Shown here one piece after another: positions 45,031 to 56,152 of a stretch of DNA of 64,000 bases. Made by a program: the position numbers and the translations under genes. How positions within the stretch are numbered: position 1 is the first letter of the stretch; each line of letters starts with the position of its first letter. This stretch comes from Abelmoschus esculentus (Eukaryota > Streptophyta > Magnoliopsida > Malvales > Malvaceae), in NCBI GenBank assembly GCA_035048815.1, contig JAUCBN010000021.1:4681501-4745500 (forward strand). Direction: 5' to 3'. The notes below the pieces were generated by a model. The model ran no database searches. It saw nothing but the letters and a program-made list of their open reading frames with translations, and was not told the origin of the DNA.

Positions 45031-46300
45031 TCCTCCCATATTGCTTGCAGAGACAACACTGGACCATCCCTTTATTTCCCCCTAACTCTTTCACCTCCTT
45101 ATAGTCTAGAAACTTCTCTTACTCACCTTCTTTTTTAGTCCTTTTATCGAAATTTGATATAACTGACTCTTTTCACACCTACGGTTAGGGGAGTACTTTG
45201 CCGCATACCAAAAATATAGGCTCTTTTTTTTCTTCTTTCATCTATCCCAGCAAGAGTTAACAACTTTCCCTTTCCAGAGCCATTACCTCTAGGCTTGTTG
45301 TTTCTTGGTGTAGTCTGACCAGGAGTCGTACTTTTGACCTTGATGAGGGTAGAATGGTGCTAAAAAAATTCTAATGGTACTTAAAGTCCTAGAAAGGAAA
45401 GATAAAGTTGAAGGTGGATTAGATTTTGTTACCAAGGTGTTATTCCCTCTAGGGTTGGAGATGAAGATGTTCTCCAACTATTTTGTCATATGAAAAGCCT
45501 CTACCAATGTCTACGGTTATAGCAATTTAAGGGATTGACTAATTTCTAACCTTAGATGGTTTTTAACATGCTCAAAACATATTGTTCAGGGATCCTTACC
45601 TGGTTCAATAAGGTCACAAACACATCATAGAACTTCTCCACAGTTTCACTCTGCCTCAAGGCCATCATTCTCCAAACGGGTCATCAAATTCAGAAGTTAA
45701 GAAGCAAGATTTCATTAATCCCAAATATTAGTTCCAAGGTAGTTGTCGTAGGTCTTCATAGTCCCTAGTGGCAGACTAATGCCATTGTAGGACCCTTCCC
45801 TCCAAATGCTACATCACCAACCTAACTCAAGTTTCTTGGGATATGTGTTCCGCCTCAATGAACTATTTCAATTTGGCCAACCACCCCCGAAAATCATCCT
45901 CATCGAATTTAGGGTACATGAGTCAATATGCATAATTATTGAGAGATTGTTGTGGTTCCATCAAACCCTGGATTTTCATTTTTCTTGGCTAAATCCAGAG
46001 TTCCTCCTCGTTGACTGGTTGATGCTCCTAACACTAGCAGCGGTGCCGCCCCCATCATCCCTGGTGCTATCAATAGTCTTTCCTTCCCCACATCTTCTTC
46101 TAGGACCATTCGTTTTCCCAAAGCTCTTTCAAAGACTTTTTATAAATCAGACATCAACGATAATCTCAGGTCCTTTATTTTCGTTTCCATGACCGCCTCC
46201 ATGTCCGCCTTCAGATTTTGTAACTTGCCATCGATAGAACCATTCACCATAGCGATCTCGGCTTGTAGATTCACCATCTCCATTTATGTAGCTTAACTCC
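45031..46300 (-). pseudogene. Ty3/gypsy gag remnant
   Basis: Starts near 46280, just inside the primer site, with ATYMEMVNLQAEIAMVNGSI, a coiled-coil-like N terminus common in these gag proteins. It proceeds through ERALGKRMVLEEDVGKERL to a capsid-like part (QSETVEKFYDVFVTLLNQV, EQYVLSMLK) and a basic tail (PRNNKPRGNGSGKGK near 45290). Many stops. Translation of the gag precursor is impossible. Confidence 0.55.
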
Positions 46301-46317
46301 GAGTCATTGAATCAAGA

Positions 46318-46338
46318 TCGAGCAAGCTCTGATACCTC
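46318..46338 (-). other. Primer binding site, tRNA-Met type
   Basis: The minus strand reads AGGTATCAGAGCTTGCTCG; GGTATCAGAGC is the usual initiator tRNA-Met complement of plant Ty3 and Ty1 elements. It touches the LTR end at 46339. Confidence 0.6.
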
Positions 46339-46606
46339 TGTCAGGGTTCCAATTTAAACCATTTGTAACCAAAAAAATCCCTAGCCGAAAATAGATTCAA
46401 ATAAGAAGAGAAATTTGCATAGAAATTAGATGATAGAGAGAAGAAAAATATTTATTTCATCGATAGCCTCCAAACACTGTTCGGAAGGGTCTAAAAACCC
46501 TAAACACACAACAGCCAAAACGTTGCATTTCATTAATCCCTCTAATGGTTATAAAATAAAATAAAAAATTTAAAAGAAAAAATTGTTTCTAATGTATGGC
46601 CTGACA
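46339..46606 (-). repeat. 5' LTR of the gypsy remnant, 268 bp
   Basis: Terminal inverted words TGTCAGG (46339-46345) and CCTGACA (46600-46606) are perfect and the primer site lies immediately inside. This is the 5' LTR of a minus-strand element whose pol and 3' LTR are missing. Confidence 0.55.
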
Positions 46607-48034
46607 GATTACAGTGGCTACACTGAGGTCGAGACTTTTTGGATACAGTTTTAATAACAAAGGCAATTTCAAGAACTGATTTGGTAAAAGCAAGGGATTT
46701 TTTATTCTTTTCTTGAATAACTCAAGAAAAGACCTTGTTGAGAGGAGAAAAAGGGTAGTCAACAGTATCTGACCACACACATGATAATATGATTTATTTA
46801 GACCCATCAAAAACTACATTATTTGTTCCTTCTGTTGATCATCCAACATCTTATGAACACCTCCACAAATACAGTGTAAACACGAATAAATTGGCTTAAT
46901 AGATGATAACTCATCTCAAAGAATCGTGAGTCGAGTGTAATAGACTGTTATACATAAACGCCTTTCTCTAACTCATTTATCTTTTTCTTCAGATGAAGCA
47001 ATCCGAGGGCCATTCATTTACCGGAAGTCATGTTAAATTTTTATGTCATTTTAAAAAACTTCGCTTAATTTGAGAAAGATTTAAAAAAAAAATTAAGATT
47101 AATTGATTATCCAATTTTTGTTAGATCAAAATTAAAATAAAAGGAATAAGGGAAACCAAGTAAAGCAAACAACATAGATATTTTGGTAAAAAGATTTTCC
47201 AGAAATCGTTTAAAAATTATATGGTATAATTTTATTTTTAAATAAAAATTATATTTTATAAAAATTTTATAAAAACTTGAAAACCTATAGTATATATATG
47301 TATGTTAGAAACATGAAAAAGTATAGAGACTAACAAAAATTCAACAATTCATTAATGAAATCCGTCCTTTTTCTCAGATTAAGAGGAAACCTTCAAAATC
47401 GATAAAGTTTTCTACTTATTTGGGTGTTAGTTGTACAAATAAAACTTATAACCGTTTGGGTGGCTGGTTGTATTAATAAAATTTATAATGTTTTATGGTT
47501 ATGTAAAATAAAATTATATGTTAAAATATTACAATATTCAGTATTTATCTGCCTTTTTTAATATGATATTATTCATATGTTATTAATTAGAATATGATTG
47601 CTTTTATCTAAAATTTAGCCTTATAATTTTTGTATAGTCTATACATTTTAGTAATTTTTATCTATAAATTATATATATATTTTTAAATAAAATATTTAAA
47701 ATAATATATTAATATTATAACATTCAAACATTATTGTAAAATGTGTACATTTATAGTATTTTAGAAAAATTATACTTTTTTAAAATTAATCATGACCATA
47801 TCAAACATTATGCTTTATATAATAACTACAGTGCTTGTAACAATAACCGCAATTACAATTTAATAATATGGGTGGTTGGATGTTTAATATCGGTATCGAT
47901 ATAGTTTGACGAATCAACTAGTAATGGTAGGTTTATTTCGGTAAGAGATGGTAGTAGTAACTAGTAAGGTTTCGTGAAAGCTTAGGCATTGCGTAGAAAA
48001 GGTGCATAAGCAATCCTATTTTTTTCAATAGGTG
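46607..48034. other. Intergenic sequence
   Basis: A/T-rich, with no gene. A 73-codon minus-strand frame at 46589-46810 overlaps the LTR and looks random. 47880-48030 is less biased but unassigned. Confidence 0.4.
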
Positions 48035-48035
48035 T

Positions 48036-48230
48036 AGTGGCGGATCCATGTTTTGAATAGGGTGGGCCTGTGTTCACCCTGAATTTTTTGAAGTTTACAT
48101 GTTTACCTTTAATTTTTTTTAGTTTTTATGAATTAGTTCTTAAGTTTTATAATATTTAAGCTTTTTGTCCACCTAAGATTTTAAAATTTCATACGTGCCT
48201 ACCCTCAAATAAATTTCTGGATCCGCCACT
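48036..48230. mobile_element. MITE with perfect 13 bp terminal inverted repeats
   Basis: AGTGGCGGATCCA at 48036-48048 and TGGATCCGCCACT at 48218-48230 are exact inverted copies; total 195 bp with no frame. This terminal sequence is common in plant genomes. No clear target duplication was found, so the superfamily is open. Confidence 0.6.
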
Positions 48231-48598
48231 GGGCGGTCGTGTTTTTTTTTAATAGGATCAATGTTTTTATATATTAAAATAAAATTTCATATCCTTTAAT
48301 TATGTCTTTTATATGTTTTATTTTAAAAAATCTTTTAAAATTAAATTTTAAACTCTAATTCTAACTTCTATATTTTAAATCCTAAAAAATACACTCTAAC
48401 CTTAATTCGCTAAACTCTAACCACAACCTCTAACCTTAAACTCTAAAACCTAAATTTACTATTTTAATATACGACGTTAAAAAAAATATAATAAATAAAT
48501 AAAAGATTTACGGCCTTATTTATTGTAATTACGTAGCTTTTTTTAGGAATAGATTCTTGCCTAAGTGAAGAAGTACTATTTCATTTAAATTATGAAAG

Positions 48599-48600
<2 letters not shown>
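48231..48600. other. Diverged 5' part of duplication unit C
   Basis: 48300-48480 has CTCTAACCTTAA and AACTCTAACCACAACC words, a decayed relative of the CCCTAAA core in unit A (36590-36715). No gene. Confidence 0.35.

Positions 48601-48653
<53 letters not shown>
48601..48653. repeat. (TTA)n microsatellite, about 17 units
   Basis: An uninterrupted run of TTA, 610 bases upstream of gene C. The same place in unit A (37430-37450) holds only a short ATT run, so it has expanded here. Confidence 0.9.
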
Positions 48654-49194
48654 GACACTTTAGAAACTCGTTTCGGCCATTGATCATTATTTCATATTAT
48701 TATTATTATTATTTTATATGTATAATAACATAAAATCAAATATTATCAATGATTTGTGCTTTGAAGTAGAGCCAAAAATATAGGACGTGTGATCGCGAGC
48801 ATCACGTTGACTTACACAAAGTTTTGCATAGCAAATCACAGGTCAGAAGTAGTCTATTTCACAACTAGAAAATGGTTCGCCCCACGTGCGTACAAGCAAA
48901 AAAATTCTGTCTTTCAAGAAAAAAAATTGTACTGATAGCGCAATCTCCAACCATATTTCATGACGTCATTATGTTTGACCTAGTTTATCAGTTTGCAAAC
49001 CAGCCGGATATCAGATATGCATGCATGCAGATTTTTAGGTTGCGCTTCCAAGTATCTTGCGATAACTAACAAAGATGGTTACGAAAATACATTGGCGCGA
49101 TACAACATTCGACTTGGAACATTGTCGGAAGATCTAAGCCTTGCTCGCCATATATTTGTTTAATCGAGTAACTAAAGCAGGTTCTTCATCACTC
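48654..49194 (+). promoter_or_regulatory. Upstream region of B3-like gene C
   Basis: Closely matches 37390-37925 upstream of gene A. TGACGTCA at 48961-48968 and RY words (ATGCATGCATGCA near 49017) are kept. It lacks the two MITEs of unit A at the related block (CAATGATTTGTGCTTTGAAG near 48748). Confidence 0.45.
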
Positions 49195-49202
49195 TATATA
49201 AA
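49195..49202 (+). promoter_or_regulatory. TATA box of B3-like gene C
   Basis: CTCTATATAAACA, 68 bases before ATG 49263. Confidence 0.6.
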
Positions 49203-49262
49203 CAAATTCGTCTCTAACTTCACAGACACAGAAAGCTTGATAAGTGAAATCAGAAATCAGAA

Positions 49263-49529
49263 ATGGAAGAGATATTCGCACTCCCTCTTGCAAGAAACAA
49301 TGAACAAAGATTGAGGTTTCATCATAGTGGCGGCGAACTCCCCGGTGTTCTGAAGGTTAGAGACGAGAGTGGGGGATCATGGAGCTTTAACTGCAAGAGT
49401 GACGGTGGCGGCTACTTCATCATCAGCGGCTCTGAGTGGAGGGGTTTTGCTATATCCAGGATTAATGAAATGGTCACTCTTTTTAAACAAGAAGACGTTG
49501 ACTTCTACACTATTAGGGTGGGATACTGA
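49263..49529 (+). CDS. Short B3-domain-like protein, copy C
   Basis: An 88-residue frame, closest to copy A: four base differences in 267, three of them changing residues. It carries the same B3-like blocks (GVLKVRDESGGSWSFNC, GSEWRGFAI, VDFYTIRVGY) and ends at the same stop. The serine before FNC is shared with copy B; the isoleucine in YFIISGS is private. Promoter and 3' flank also match copy A closely, so the duplication is recent. As in the other copies, the domain is shorter than a full B3 domain and stands alone. Confidence 0.6.
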   Translation: MEEIFALPLARNNEQRLRFHHSGGELPGVLKVRDESGGSWSFNCKSDGGGYFIISGSEWRGFAISRINEMVTLFKQEDVDFYTIRVGY

Positions 49530-50352
49530 GCTGCTACAAAGGAATATAATGCATCAAACTCTTCAGTTTACAAGTTATTTGGAACCAGTTTGTAACCATA
49601 TACAAGGATATGTTTTCGAAGTAATTGTTTGGTTATTGTGTGATAAGTACTAAGTATTAATAAACTAGTTATTCTTTTTTGTTTATAAATATTGTTTTTA
49701 TACGATTAACGGTTGAATAAGTATTCAAATTACATATTTTTTAGATAGATGTCTTAACTATATTTTAGATCAAATAGATGATTAACGTTTTATTCTGTGA
49801 TCCATATAAGGTTTTTTTGTCAAACCGTTAAAATATTTATCATCCAATCAAAACATGACACATGACGTATTTTTTATTTTTTTTCAATCAAACTCTCAAA
49901 TCATATCTCTCTCACCGTCAAGCATCCTCCAGATGTCAGTGGTTCACCATTCACGGTCTAAATATTGAGTATATTACCTTTTGATATTCCCCACACTTTA
50001 GTCATTTATCAAAACCCAATGCACCTATTTTTCTTCATTGTTGGGTGTTCGTTGACGATAAAATCAACTGTTCATATGTTATTTTTTTTTACAACGATAT
50101 GATGGAACTTTTGGTAAAAAATGTTTGACGAAAACAAGAGTACGGGGTGGTGGTTAAATTGATGGTTAGGTTGAAACAATTTAGAGCTATTTTTTAAAGA
50201 AAATAAATATAAATAGGTTAATTAATATATTTTATTTTTCTATTTTTAAATTTTAATTTTAAAAATAATAAACCATGTCACGCGCTTTAATTTCATTGAA
50301 TAATAAGTTCTGGTGGGAATGTAATTTAATTCGTATCGCTTACTAGACTTGG
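49530..50352. other. 3' flank of gene C
   Basis: Nearly identical to 38263-39087 after gene A. No gene is supported. Confidence 0.5.
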
Positions 50353-50542
50353 AAAAATTATACAATGAACCTTGTTCACCACGTCATCAATGGTCCCAAG
50401 CAATCAGGATCGTTGATCTTAATTTTTTTCTGAGTGAATCATCACCTCTTTCCTACATGGACTTAGTGGATGGGTAGTTATTTAAAGATCAACGGTCCTG
50501 ATTACTTGGACCATAGATGACGTGGTACCGTATAATCTCTCC
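50353..50542. mobile_element. 190 bp Mutator-like MITE with known empty site
   Basis: Flanked by the perfect 9 bp duplication TAGACTTGG at 50344-50352 and 50543-50551. The paralogous site near 39079-39093 reads ACTAGACTTGGCTTGG with a single copy and no insert. Arms pair imperfectly: ACGTCATCAATGGTCC on the left and, reversed, ACGTCATCTATGGTCC on the right. Ends (AAAAATTATAC and, reversed, GGAGAGATTATACGG) recall those of the telomere-core elements. No frame. Confidence 0.75.
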
Positions 50543-50551
50543 TAGACTTGG

Positions 50552-51360
50552 CTTGGTCCTAAATCAGGGTTCATAAATAAGTCGAATACAAGGTCAAATG
50601 TAATAGCGGGATGTTTGACCTCACGTGATCATGCAAAACCAGATATACATGCAATGCAATAACTAACCAAGATTTAGAACATGTCGGATAATATATATAT
50701 ATAATTCAACTATTTCATTCGTAAAGTTAAAAAATCGAACATTTGATTTTATTTAAAAAATTTAATATTTCATTCCATTAAACTATTTAGTAGTCGATAA
50801 AATTATCTATAATTTTTATGAAAAAAAAAAGTATATAAATAAAATAAAATTACGCACCTCATAAATGCAAAAACAAAACATTGACTTACATCAAAGAAAT
50901 TTGGTAGTTATAAAAATTTAGCGTTTTTTCCTCTAGTACTAGGATGTGTTTGGTGTGAGACTCTAGGATTCATGAAACTACAGTGGTTACATAGATAGGA
51001 AGCAAATGAAAATAGGAAGAGCGAAAGGGTTTCTGTCTTTGACGGTGAAATGGGGCTTCAAGGAATCAACGAATTGAATTTTTTAGTCGACTATCAACCA
51101 AATTAACTAAATGTATATCTTTAGATATGATAGTTTAAAAACACAATCACTTCTCAGTTACTTTAATAGTGAAATTTTTAAATCTGAGAAGTAAAACTTA
51201 TCGATTTATTTTGAATTAATATTAAATTAATAAAATTTATAAGCTTTAGAGACTAAATTTATGATTACTATAACGTGAGACAAGAAAAAAAAAACATCCA
51301 TATCGTGCCGCCATTTTTTTTATCCTCATAGTCAAATTCCAAGTGTTCTATTTTTCTGTT
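50552..51360. other. 3' part of duplication unit C
   Basis: 50552-51010 matches 39088-39700 with gaps and 51010-51240 matches the unit border. 51240-51360 is unassigned. No gene. Confidence 0.45.
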
Positions 51361-51698
51361 TGTTATGATATTCAGGTAAAAGAGTTTAGAGTATTTTGTA
51401 TGGTGTGTTTTTGGTTTAGAATAGAATGAACGCATGTTTTAATTCTATGTGCTGCATCGTTCTTTAAGGATTGAAAGAGTTGGTTAAAGAGTATGCAGTT
51501 AGAAGTTTGTTAGTTCTGTTACTAAACCTCTCTTCTCAACTTTCTTTGTATAAATAGCCAGTTCTCTTTCTGAGAATATTACGATTTATAATCAATAAAA
51601 TAACAACGAGTGTGCAGCCTCTCTTTTGCCATTCTTCCTCTATCTCTCCTTCACCATTCTTCCTTTCTACATACTGAGATTTATCTCAGACCCTAACA
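51361..51698 (+). repeat. 5' LTR of the copia element, 338 bp
   Basis: Starts TGTTATGATATTC and ends ACCCTAACA, giving the inverted ends TGTTA and TAACA. A TATA-like GTATAAATAG at about 51548 and AATAAAATAAC near 51594 fit promoter and polyadenylation signals. Confidence 0.6.
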
Positions 51699-51710
51699 TG
51701 GTATCAATCT
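51699..51710 (+). other. Primer binding site of the copia element, tRNA-Met type
   Basis: TGGTATCAATCT follows the LTR directly; TGGTATCA is the invariant start of the tRNA-Met primer site of plant copia elements. Confidence 0.55.
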
Positions 51711-51816
51711 CTCGGAGTCCTAGTGATTTCGTTTTTGTTTTCTTCCATTGTGATTCTGATTTTTGGATGTCTCTCAGGTTCTGTTATCGTCTCCTCTTCT
51801 TCGTTCTGTTGTTTTG

Positions 51817-52271
51817 TGTAATATTATAGAACAAGAATTAGGGATTTCAGAATAGAAGATAAGGTTTCAAAAGAGATAAAAATTTATTTTCATTCATAAA
51901 GCATAAAAACTGTTTCCTTGTCTACAATCTTAATAAGCTAGTACTATTCTTGTTACCACAACTGACATAACTAAAAGGCTAATGGACTGCTTAAATAAAC
52001 TATTGGGCCAGTAACCACTCAAACCCATTTCCCTTTTTTCTCCTGTCCGGATCCGTGCTCAGCTGGAGCCCCATTGGCTTGGTTGAAACGCTCTCGTTTC
52101 TTCTTACTCAAAACGCACCCGTTTCTCCTGGCATGCTTAGTCTCACGTGCAGGGTTAAGATTAGACAATATACTTTCCCTTGTCTTCTCCTTTGACTCAC
52201 TTTAGGTCAAAATCCCCAAATTCTCTCCGATCGTTCCTTTCTTCTTCGATTTCCCATCCATAACCATGACA
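51817..52271 (-). repeat. 3' LTR of the chromovirus, 455 bp
   Basis: TGTAATATTATAG to CATGACA, same length as the other LTR. In the element's own orientation it follows the polypurine tract. Confidence 0.8.
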
Positions 52272-52286
52272 TCTCCCCCTTCTCTA
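52272..52286 (-). other. Polypurine tract of the chromovirus
   Basis: The minus strand reads AGAGAAGGGGGAGA immediately before the LTR start TGTCATGG, the usual position for plus-strand priming. Confidence 0.7.
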
Positions 52287-52289
52287 GAG

Positions 52290-52500
52290 GATCCTTGTCC
52301 TCAAGAATCAAAATCTGGAAACTGTGACTTGAGAATAGTGTAGTCTTCCTAAGTGGCATTCTCCGATCCCAGATTCGACCACTAGATGATTAGTTGAGTT
52401 ACAACCTAATTCTGACGCTTCACCATCATCTTGTCAAGGACCACAACAGGATAAACCTTCACCTGCCCATCTTCAGTCGTCTCTGGTGGCTCTAATGAGG
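52290..52500 (-). pseudogene. Chromodomain at the end of chromovirus pol
   Basis: The minus-strand frame reads VYPVVVLDKMMVKRQN, then VVTQLIIQWSNLGSENATWE, then DYTILKSQFPDF. The aromatic and acidic pattern (LIQW, ATWED, FPDF) is that of the C-terminal chromodomain of chromoviruses, which by family knowledge directs integration to chromatin marks. The preceding segment near 52700-52520 gives KFYGPYKVIQRVG and LPPESKLHPFFHVSLL, the usual linker. Confidence 0.7.
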
Positions 52501-52519
52501 TAACGTTTTTCTACCCGAT

Positions 52520-53640
52520 CTTTTTCTTTAGCAAACTTACATGAAAAAACGGATGAAGCTTCGATTCTGGTGGTAGGGCCAGCTTATATGCTACTAACCC
52601 CACTCTCTGTATTACTTTGTAAGGACCATAAAATTTGGTCGCAAGTTTCAAGTTCTTCCTCAACGTGATGGATGTCTGGCGATAGGGCTACAACTTAAGG
52701 TACACCTCATCACCCACATTGAATGCCCTCTCAGATCTTCTCTTGTCTTCATAATGCTTCATTCGTTTTTATGCCTTAGTTGCTCCTGTAGGATTTTTTT
52801 TAGTTGTTCTCTCTATGCTCTTTCTTCTTGTATGCTAGGTACTAGAGTGTTTAGATTCCAGGATAAGATAAAGGTCTTGTATCCGTACAAAGCCTCAAAG
52901 GGGGTGACCCTAATTGTAGTGTGATAAATGGTATTATACCACCACTCTACCTGGGACAAGAATTTGGCCCAATGGTTTGGTTTAAGAAAACACATTCCCC
53001 TGAGATACTGTTCCAAACATGGGTTCAGTCTTTCGGATTGACCATCCAACTCAAGGTGATAGGCCGTACTAAAGTGGGTCGAAGTCTCAACCTGCTTTAT
53101 CATTTCTTTCCAAAATAGGCTAGTAAAAATCTTATCCCGGTCTGAAATAGCAATCATATGTGGTCCATGGAGTTTCTAAACCTGATCCAAGTATGCTCTA
53201 ACCACCTCAAGGGCAGTGTATGGGTGTGATAGGCTGAGGAAATGTCCATACTTGGTAAACTTGTCGATCACCACCAACACACAGTTATACTTAAGTGAAG
53301 TAGGAAGCTCTTCAATGAAGTCCATGGTGACTACTTTCCAAGCCTTACTAGGGAATAGGTATAGGTTATAGCAACCCTGGTTTGGCTAAGTGTTCACTTT
53401 TAGTTTTTGACACACCTCACATTACTGGATATATTCAGCCACCCTATATTCTTCATTCTTGGCAAGTAAAATTGAGCTCTAAGCCTCTGATAAGTAGATT
53501 AGATCCTAGAATGACCTCCCTAAAGGGAGTCATGCAATTCTTGCAGTACCTGCTCTCTTAAGTCATCATTGGACCCCAAATACACCTTCTGCTCATATTT
53601 CAATATTCTTTTACTGAAACTCCATTCAGATTTAGCTCTC
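52520..53640 (-). pseudogene. Chromovirus integrase, disrupted
   Basis: Inserts the cDNA into host DNA. The zinc-binding N terminus is broken, with ELHDSLxGGHSRI near 53510. The core keeps MIAISDRDKIFTSLFWKEM, the second catalytic Asp region, and HLELDGQSERLNPCLEQYLR with the DGQSER block holding the catalytic Glu (open frame 52813-53157), then WWYNTIYHTTIRVTPFEALYG. Upstream and downstream parts are in other frames with stops, so no active enzyme can be made. Confidence 0.75.
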
Positions 53641-53644
53641 TTAT

Positions 53645-54437
53645 CTATGTTAGTGCAGTAATAAGGTCCTGAGCAAATTTATCCCCAGTATAACTCTGCT
53701 CCACTTCTTGCACCCACTTAGGAATAAGTGAAGTAACAATTAGGGCCATTAGTTTCATCTCCTCCTCTCCTTGCCTAGATAAAGCATCTGCTATCACATT
53801 GGTCCTCCCCCTTTTGTAATTGATTGTATAATCCAATCCCAGTAGTTTGGTAAGTCCCCTTTTTTTAATGGTGGTAGTAAGTTTTTGCTCTAGGAGTTGT
53901 TTTAATGACTCATGGTCAGTCTTGATCACAAATGAGTTTCCTTCTCGATAGTGCCTCCATTTAGATATGGCTAAAAGGGATGGCTAAATATTCTTTTTCA
54001 TAGATAGATAAGTCCACTTCTTTAGTGTTCATTGTCTTGCTTAGATAAGCCAATGACTTCCTTTCCTGATATAGGACAGCCCCAACTCCTTTTGCATTAG
54101 CATCAGTCTCCAAATAAAACACCTTGTTGAAATCTGGTAAGGCCAGAACTGAAGCCTGGCATATTGCTTGTTTCAACTACTCCCAAGCTAGTCTAGACTC
54201 ACTGTTCCATACAAACCCATCCTTCTTCAACTTATTTGTCAAGGGCTTACTGTTCTCACCATAACCCTTTATGAATTTTTTGTAAAAGCTTGCCAGTCCT
54301 ATAAAACCCCTCAATGACTTAAGGGTCTTAGGCAAAGGCCATTGTTTCATTGCTTCCACCTTGGCAGGGTCAGTAGATAACACTTGGGCTGAGATGATGT
54401 GACTCAAGTACTCTACATGATCCTGCCCAAAGAAACA
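53645..54437 (-). pseudogene. Chromovirus RNase H, disrupted
   Basis: Continues pol after the reverse transcriptase. 54407-54177 holds the connection region (SLRGFIGLASFYKKFIKGYG) and 54176-53961 the RNase H start (FYLETDANAKGVGAVLYQ, with the catalytic D in ETDAN, and YEKEYLAI with the catalytic E). 53929-53645 holds IKTDHESLKQLLEQ and GRTNVIADALSRQG. Three stops separate these pieces; the encoded RNase H would remove RNA from the hybrid during replication. Confidence 0.8.
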
Positions 54438-55166
54438 TTACATTCTTTTAGCAAAAAGTTGGTTCTTCCTGAGTACTTCTAAGACCATCCTCAAATTTTT
54501 TCCATGGTCCTCTAGGCTTGTACTGTAAACCAAAATGTCATCAAAAAATACTAACACAAATTTCCTCAAGTATGACCCAATTAACTCATTCATGAGTGCT
54601 TGAAAAGTAGTTGGGGCATTGGTCAGACCAAAGGGCATAACTCTCAACTCATAATGCCTTTGGCGTGTTGTAAATACTATCTTAGGAGGGTCTTCTGGTT
54701 TGGCCCTTATCTGCCAATAACATAACCTTAAATCCACCTTTGAAAAATATTCTACCCCCTTCAATTCATCCAAAAGATCTTTTACCACGGGTATAGGAAA
54801 TTTATTTTTCTCAGTAGCAACATTAAGTTGCCTGTAATCCACATAAAACCTCCAGCTTTCATCTTTTTTTCTCACCATCAAGCAATGGACAACAAAGGGA
54901 CTCTTGCTAGTTTGGATTACTAACTGGGCCAACATATCTGTAACTTGTTTTTTTATCTCATTTTTTTGGTGGTAAGGGTATCTATAGGGTCTGAGGTTGA
55001 TAGGGTTTATTCCAGGTTTTAGTACAATACCATGGTCATGATTCCTAACTGGGGGCAGTCCCTTAGGTTCAGTGAAAACATCCTCATACTCTTTAAGGAT
55101 TGAAATCGAAGAGTCTAAAATTTTTGTTCCTTCCTCCTCTAAAGACAGTAGATCTCCCCAAAACAC
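54438..55166 (-). pseudogene. Chromovirus reverse transcriptase
   Basis: The longest open frame of the element, 242 residues. Blocks in order: LPPVRNHDHGIVLKPG, PYRYPYHQKNEIKKQV, SPFVVHCLMVRKKDESWRF, VDYRQLNVATEKNKFPIP, YFSKVDLRLCYWQIR with the first catalytic Asp, VMPFGLTNAPTTFQALMN, and VLVFFDDILVYS with the FFDD catalytic pair. All are standard for plant Ty3/gypsy. Catalytic residues are intact here, but the frame stops after KRM and neighbouring domains are broken. Confidence 0.85.
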
Positions 55167-55600
55167 TCAGGTTATTTCTCTTACAGCTTCTCCATCTTCT
55201 TCTCTGGAATTAATTTAATTCCCTGTACCCTTTTTCCTCCTTGCAGCACTATGACTTGTCTTTCCTTCTCAAACTGTAGGGTCATCTTCTTTAAGTCCAT
55301 GAGTATAGGACTGTCCTTGCTCATCCAATCTACTCCTAGAACCATGTCACTTCCCCCAAAATTTAGTACTCTAAAGTTGTACTCATATTCTTGACCCTAC
55401 ATCTTCCATTTCAACTAATTGCTCTTGGCAATACTGTAGAATTTTTCTCCATTGGCTACAGTTATTGCTAAGGGCTGAGTATTTACCAATTCCACTCCTT
55501 CCTTTGCCCATACAGTAGTAATGAAACTGTGTGTACTCCCACTGTCAATGAGGATGCTCAATATTTTGTCTCTGATCACTCTTGGTATCCTCAGGGTATT
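55167..55600 (-). pseudogene. Chromovirus protease, disrupted
   Basis: The minus strand reads ILSILIDSGSTHSFITT near 55570-55520 (active site D-S-G-S), then QPLAITVANGEKFYSIAKS, and MVLGVDWMSKDSPILMDL near 55350-55300, the second conserved block. Stops and frame changes occur near 55420 and 55180. It would release gag and pol products from the precursor. Confidence 0.75.
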
Positions 55601-56147
55601 AAATCATACATTCCCAGTAAGGGCATTCATTGAAATTTTTAGTTCCTCCTCCTTGTTCTTCTCACCCTCAGATTCCTTCTCTTCTTCCTGCTCCTCAACT
55701 TCTGAATCTTCTCCTTCCTCCTCCATCAGATGCAACTGTCTGCCCTTACATTGATGTCCTGGACTGTACTTCTCTCCACACTTGAAGCAAAGGTTGTAGG
55801 ATCTCCTATAATCCATTAATGCTTGTTTGTTGTTTTGCGGATTGTTCACTGTTCTAGCTACTGGATTGGCCTTTTGTGTCTTCTGGTGGCTTTGCTGAGA
55901 AGTAGAAAATAGGCCCATGGAAAAATGTATTTATCTTTTATTTTCAATCTCTTTTGATAGTTCCAGCAACTTGGCCTTTCCAAAGGCTTCTGACAGGTCT
56001 TTAGGAGGGTGAACCTTAATTTTGTGTCTAAGGTCCTCACCCAGTCTACTTATGAAGTTGGAAACGAAATAATCTTCTCCCAAGGAGGATTTCATCTACA
56101 GTATATGAGGTTTAAGTTCCTCAAACTTATCCTGGTACTTCTCAACT
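55601..56147 (-). pseudogene. Chromovirus gag, C-terminal part with zinc knuckle
   Basis: After the solo LTR the frame resumes with TVEKYQDKFEELKPHIL, then NFISRLGEDLRHKIKVHPPK, the end of the capsid. The nucleocapsid knuckle CFKCGEKYSPGHQC is near 55750-55790, followed by an acidic, glutamate-rich linker. All four zinc ligands are intact. A stop lies near 55930. The acidic linker leads into the protease. Confidence 0.75.
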
Positions 56148-56152
56148 GTTGT

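Noticed and set aside
45806..46192. 128-codon plus-strand frame
   Set aside because: It is antisense to the gypsy gag remnant on the minus strand.
48601..48653. CRISPR-like or satellite array
   Set aside because: A simple (TTA)n microsatellite; no repeat-spacer structure occurs anywhere in the window.
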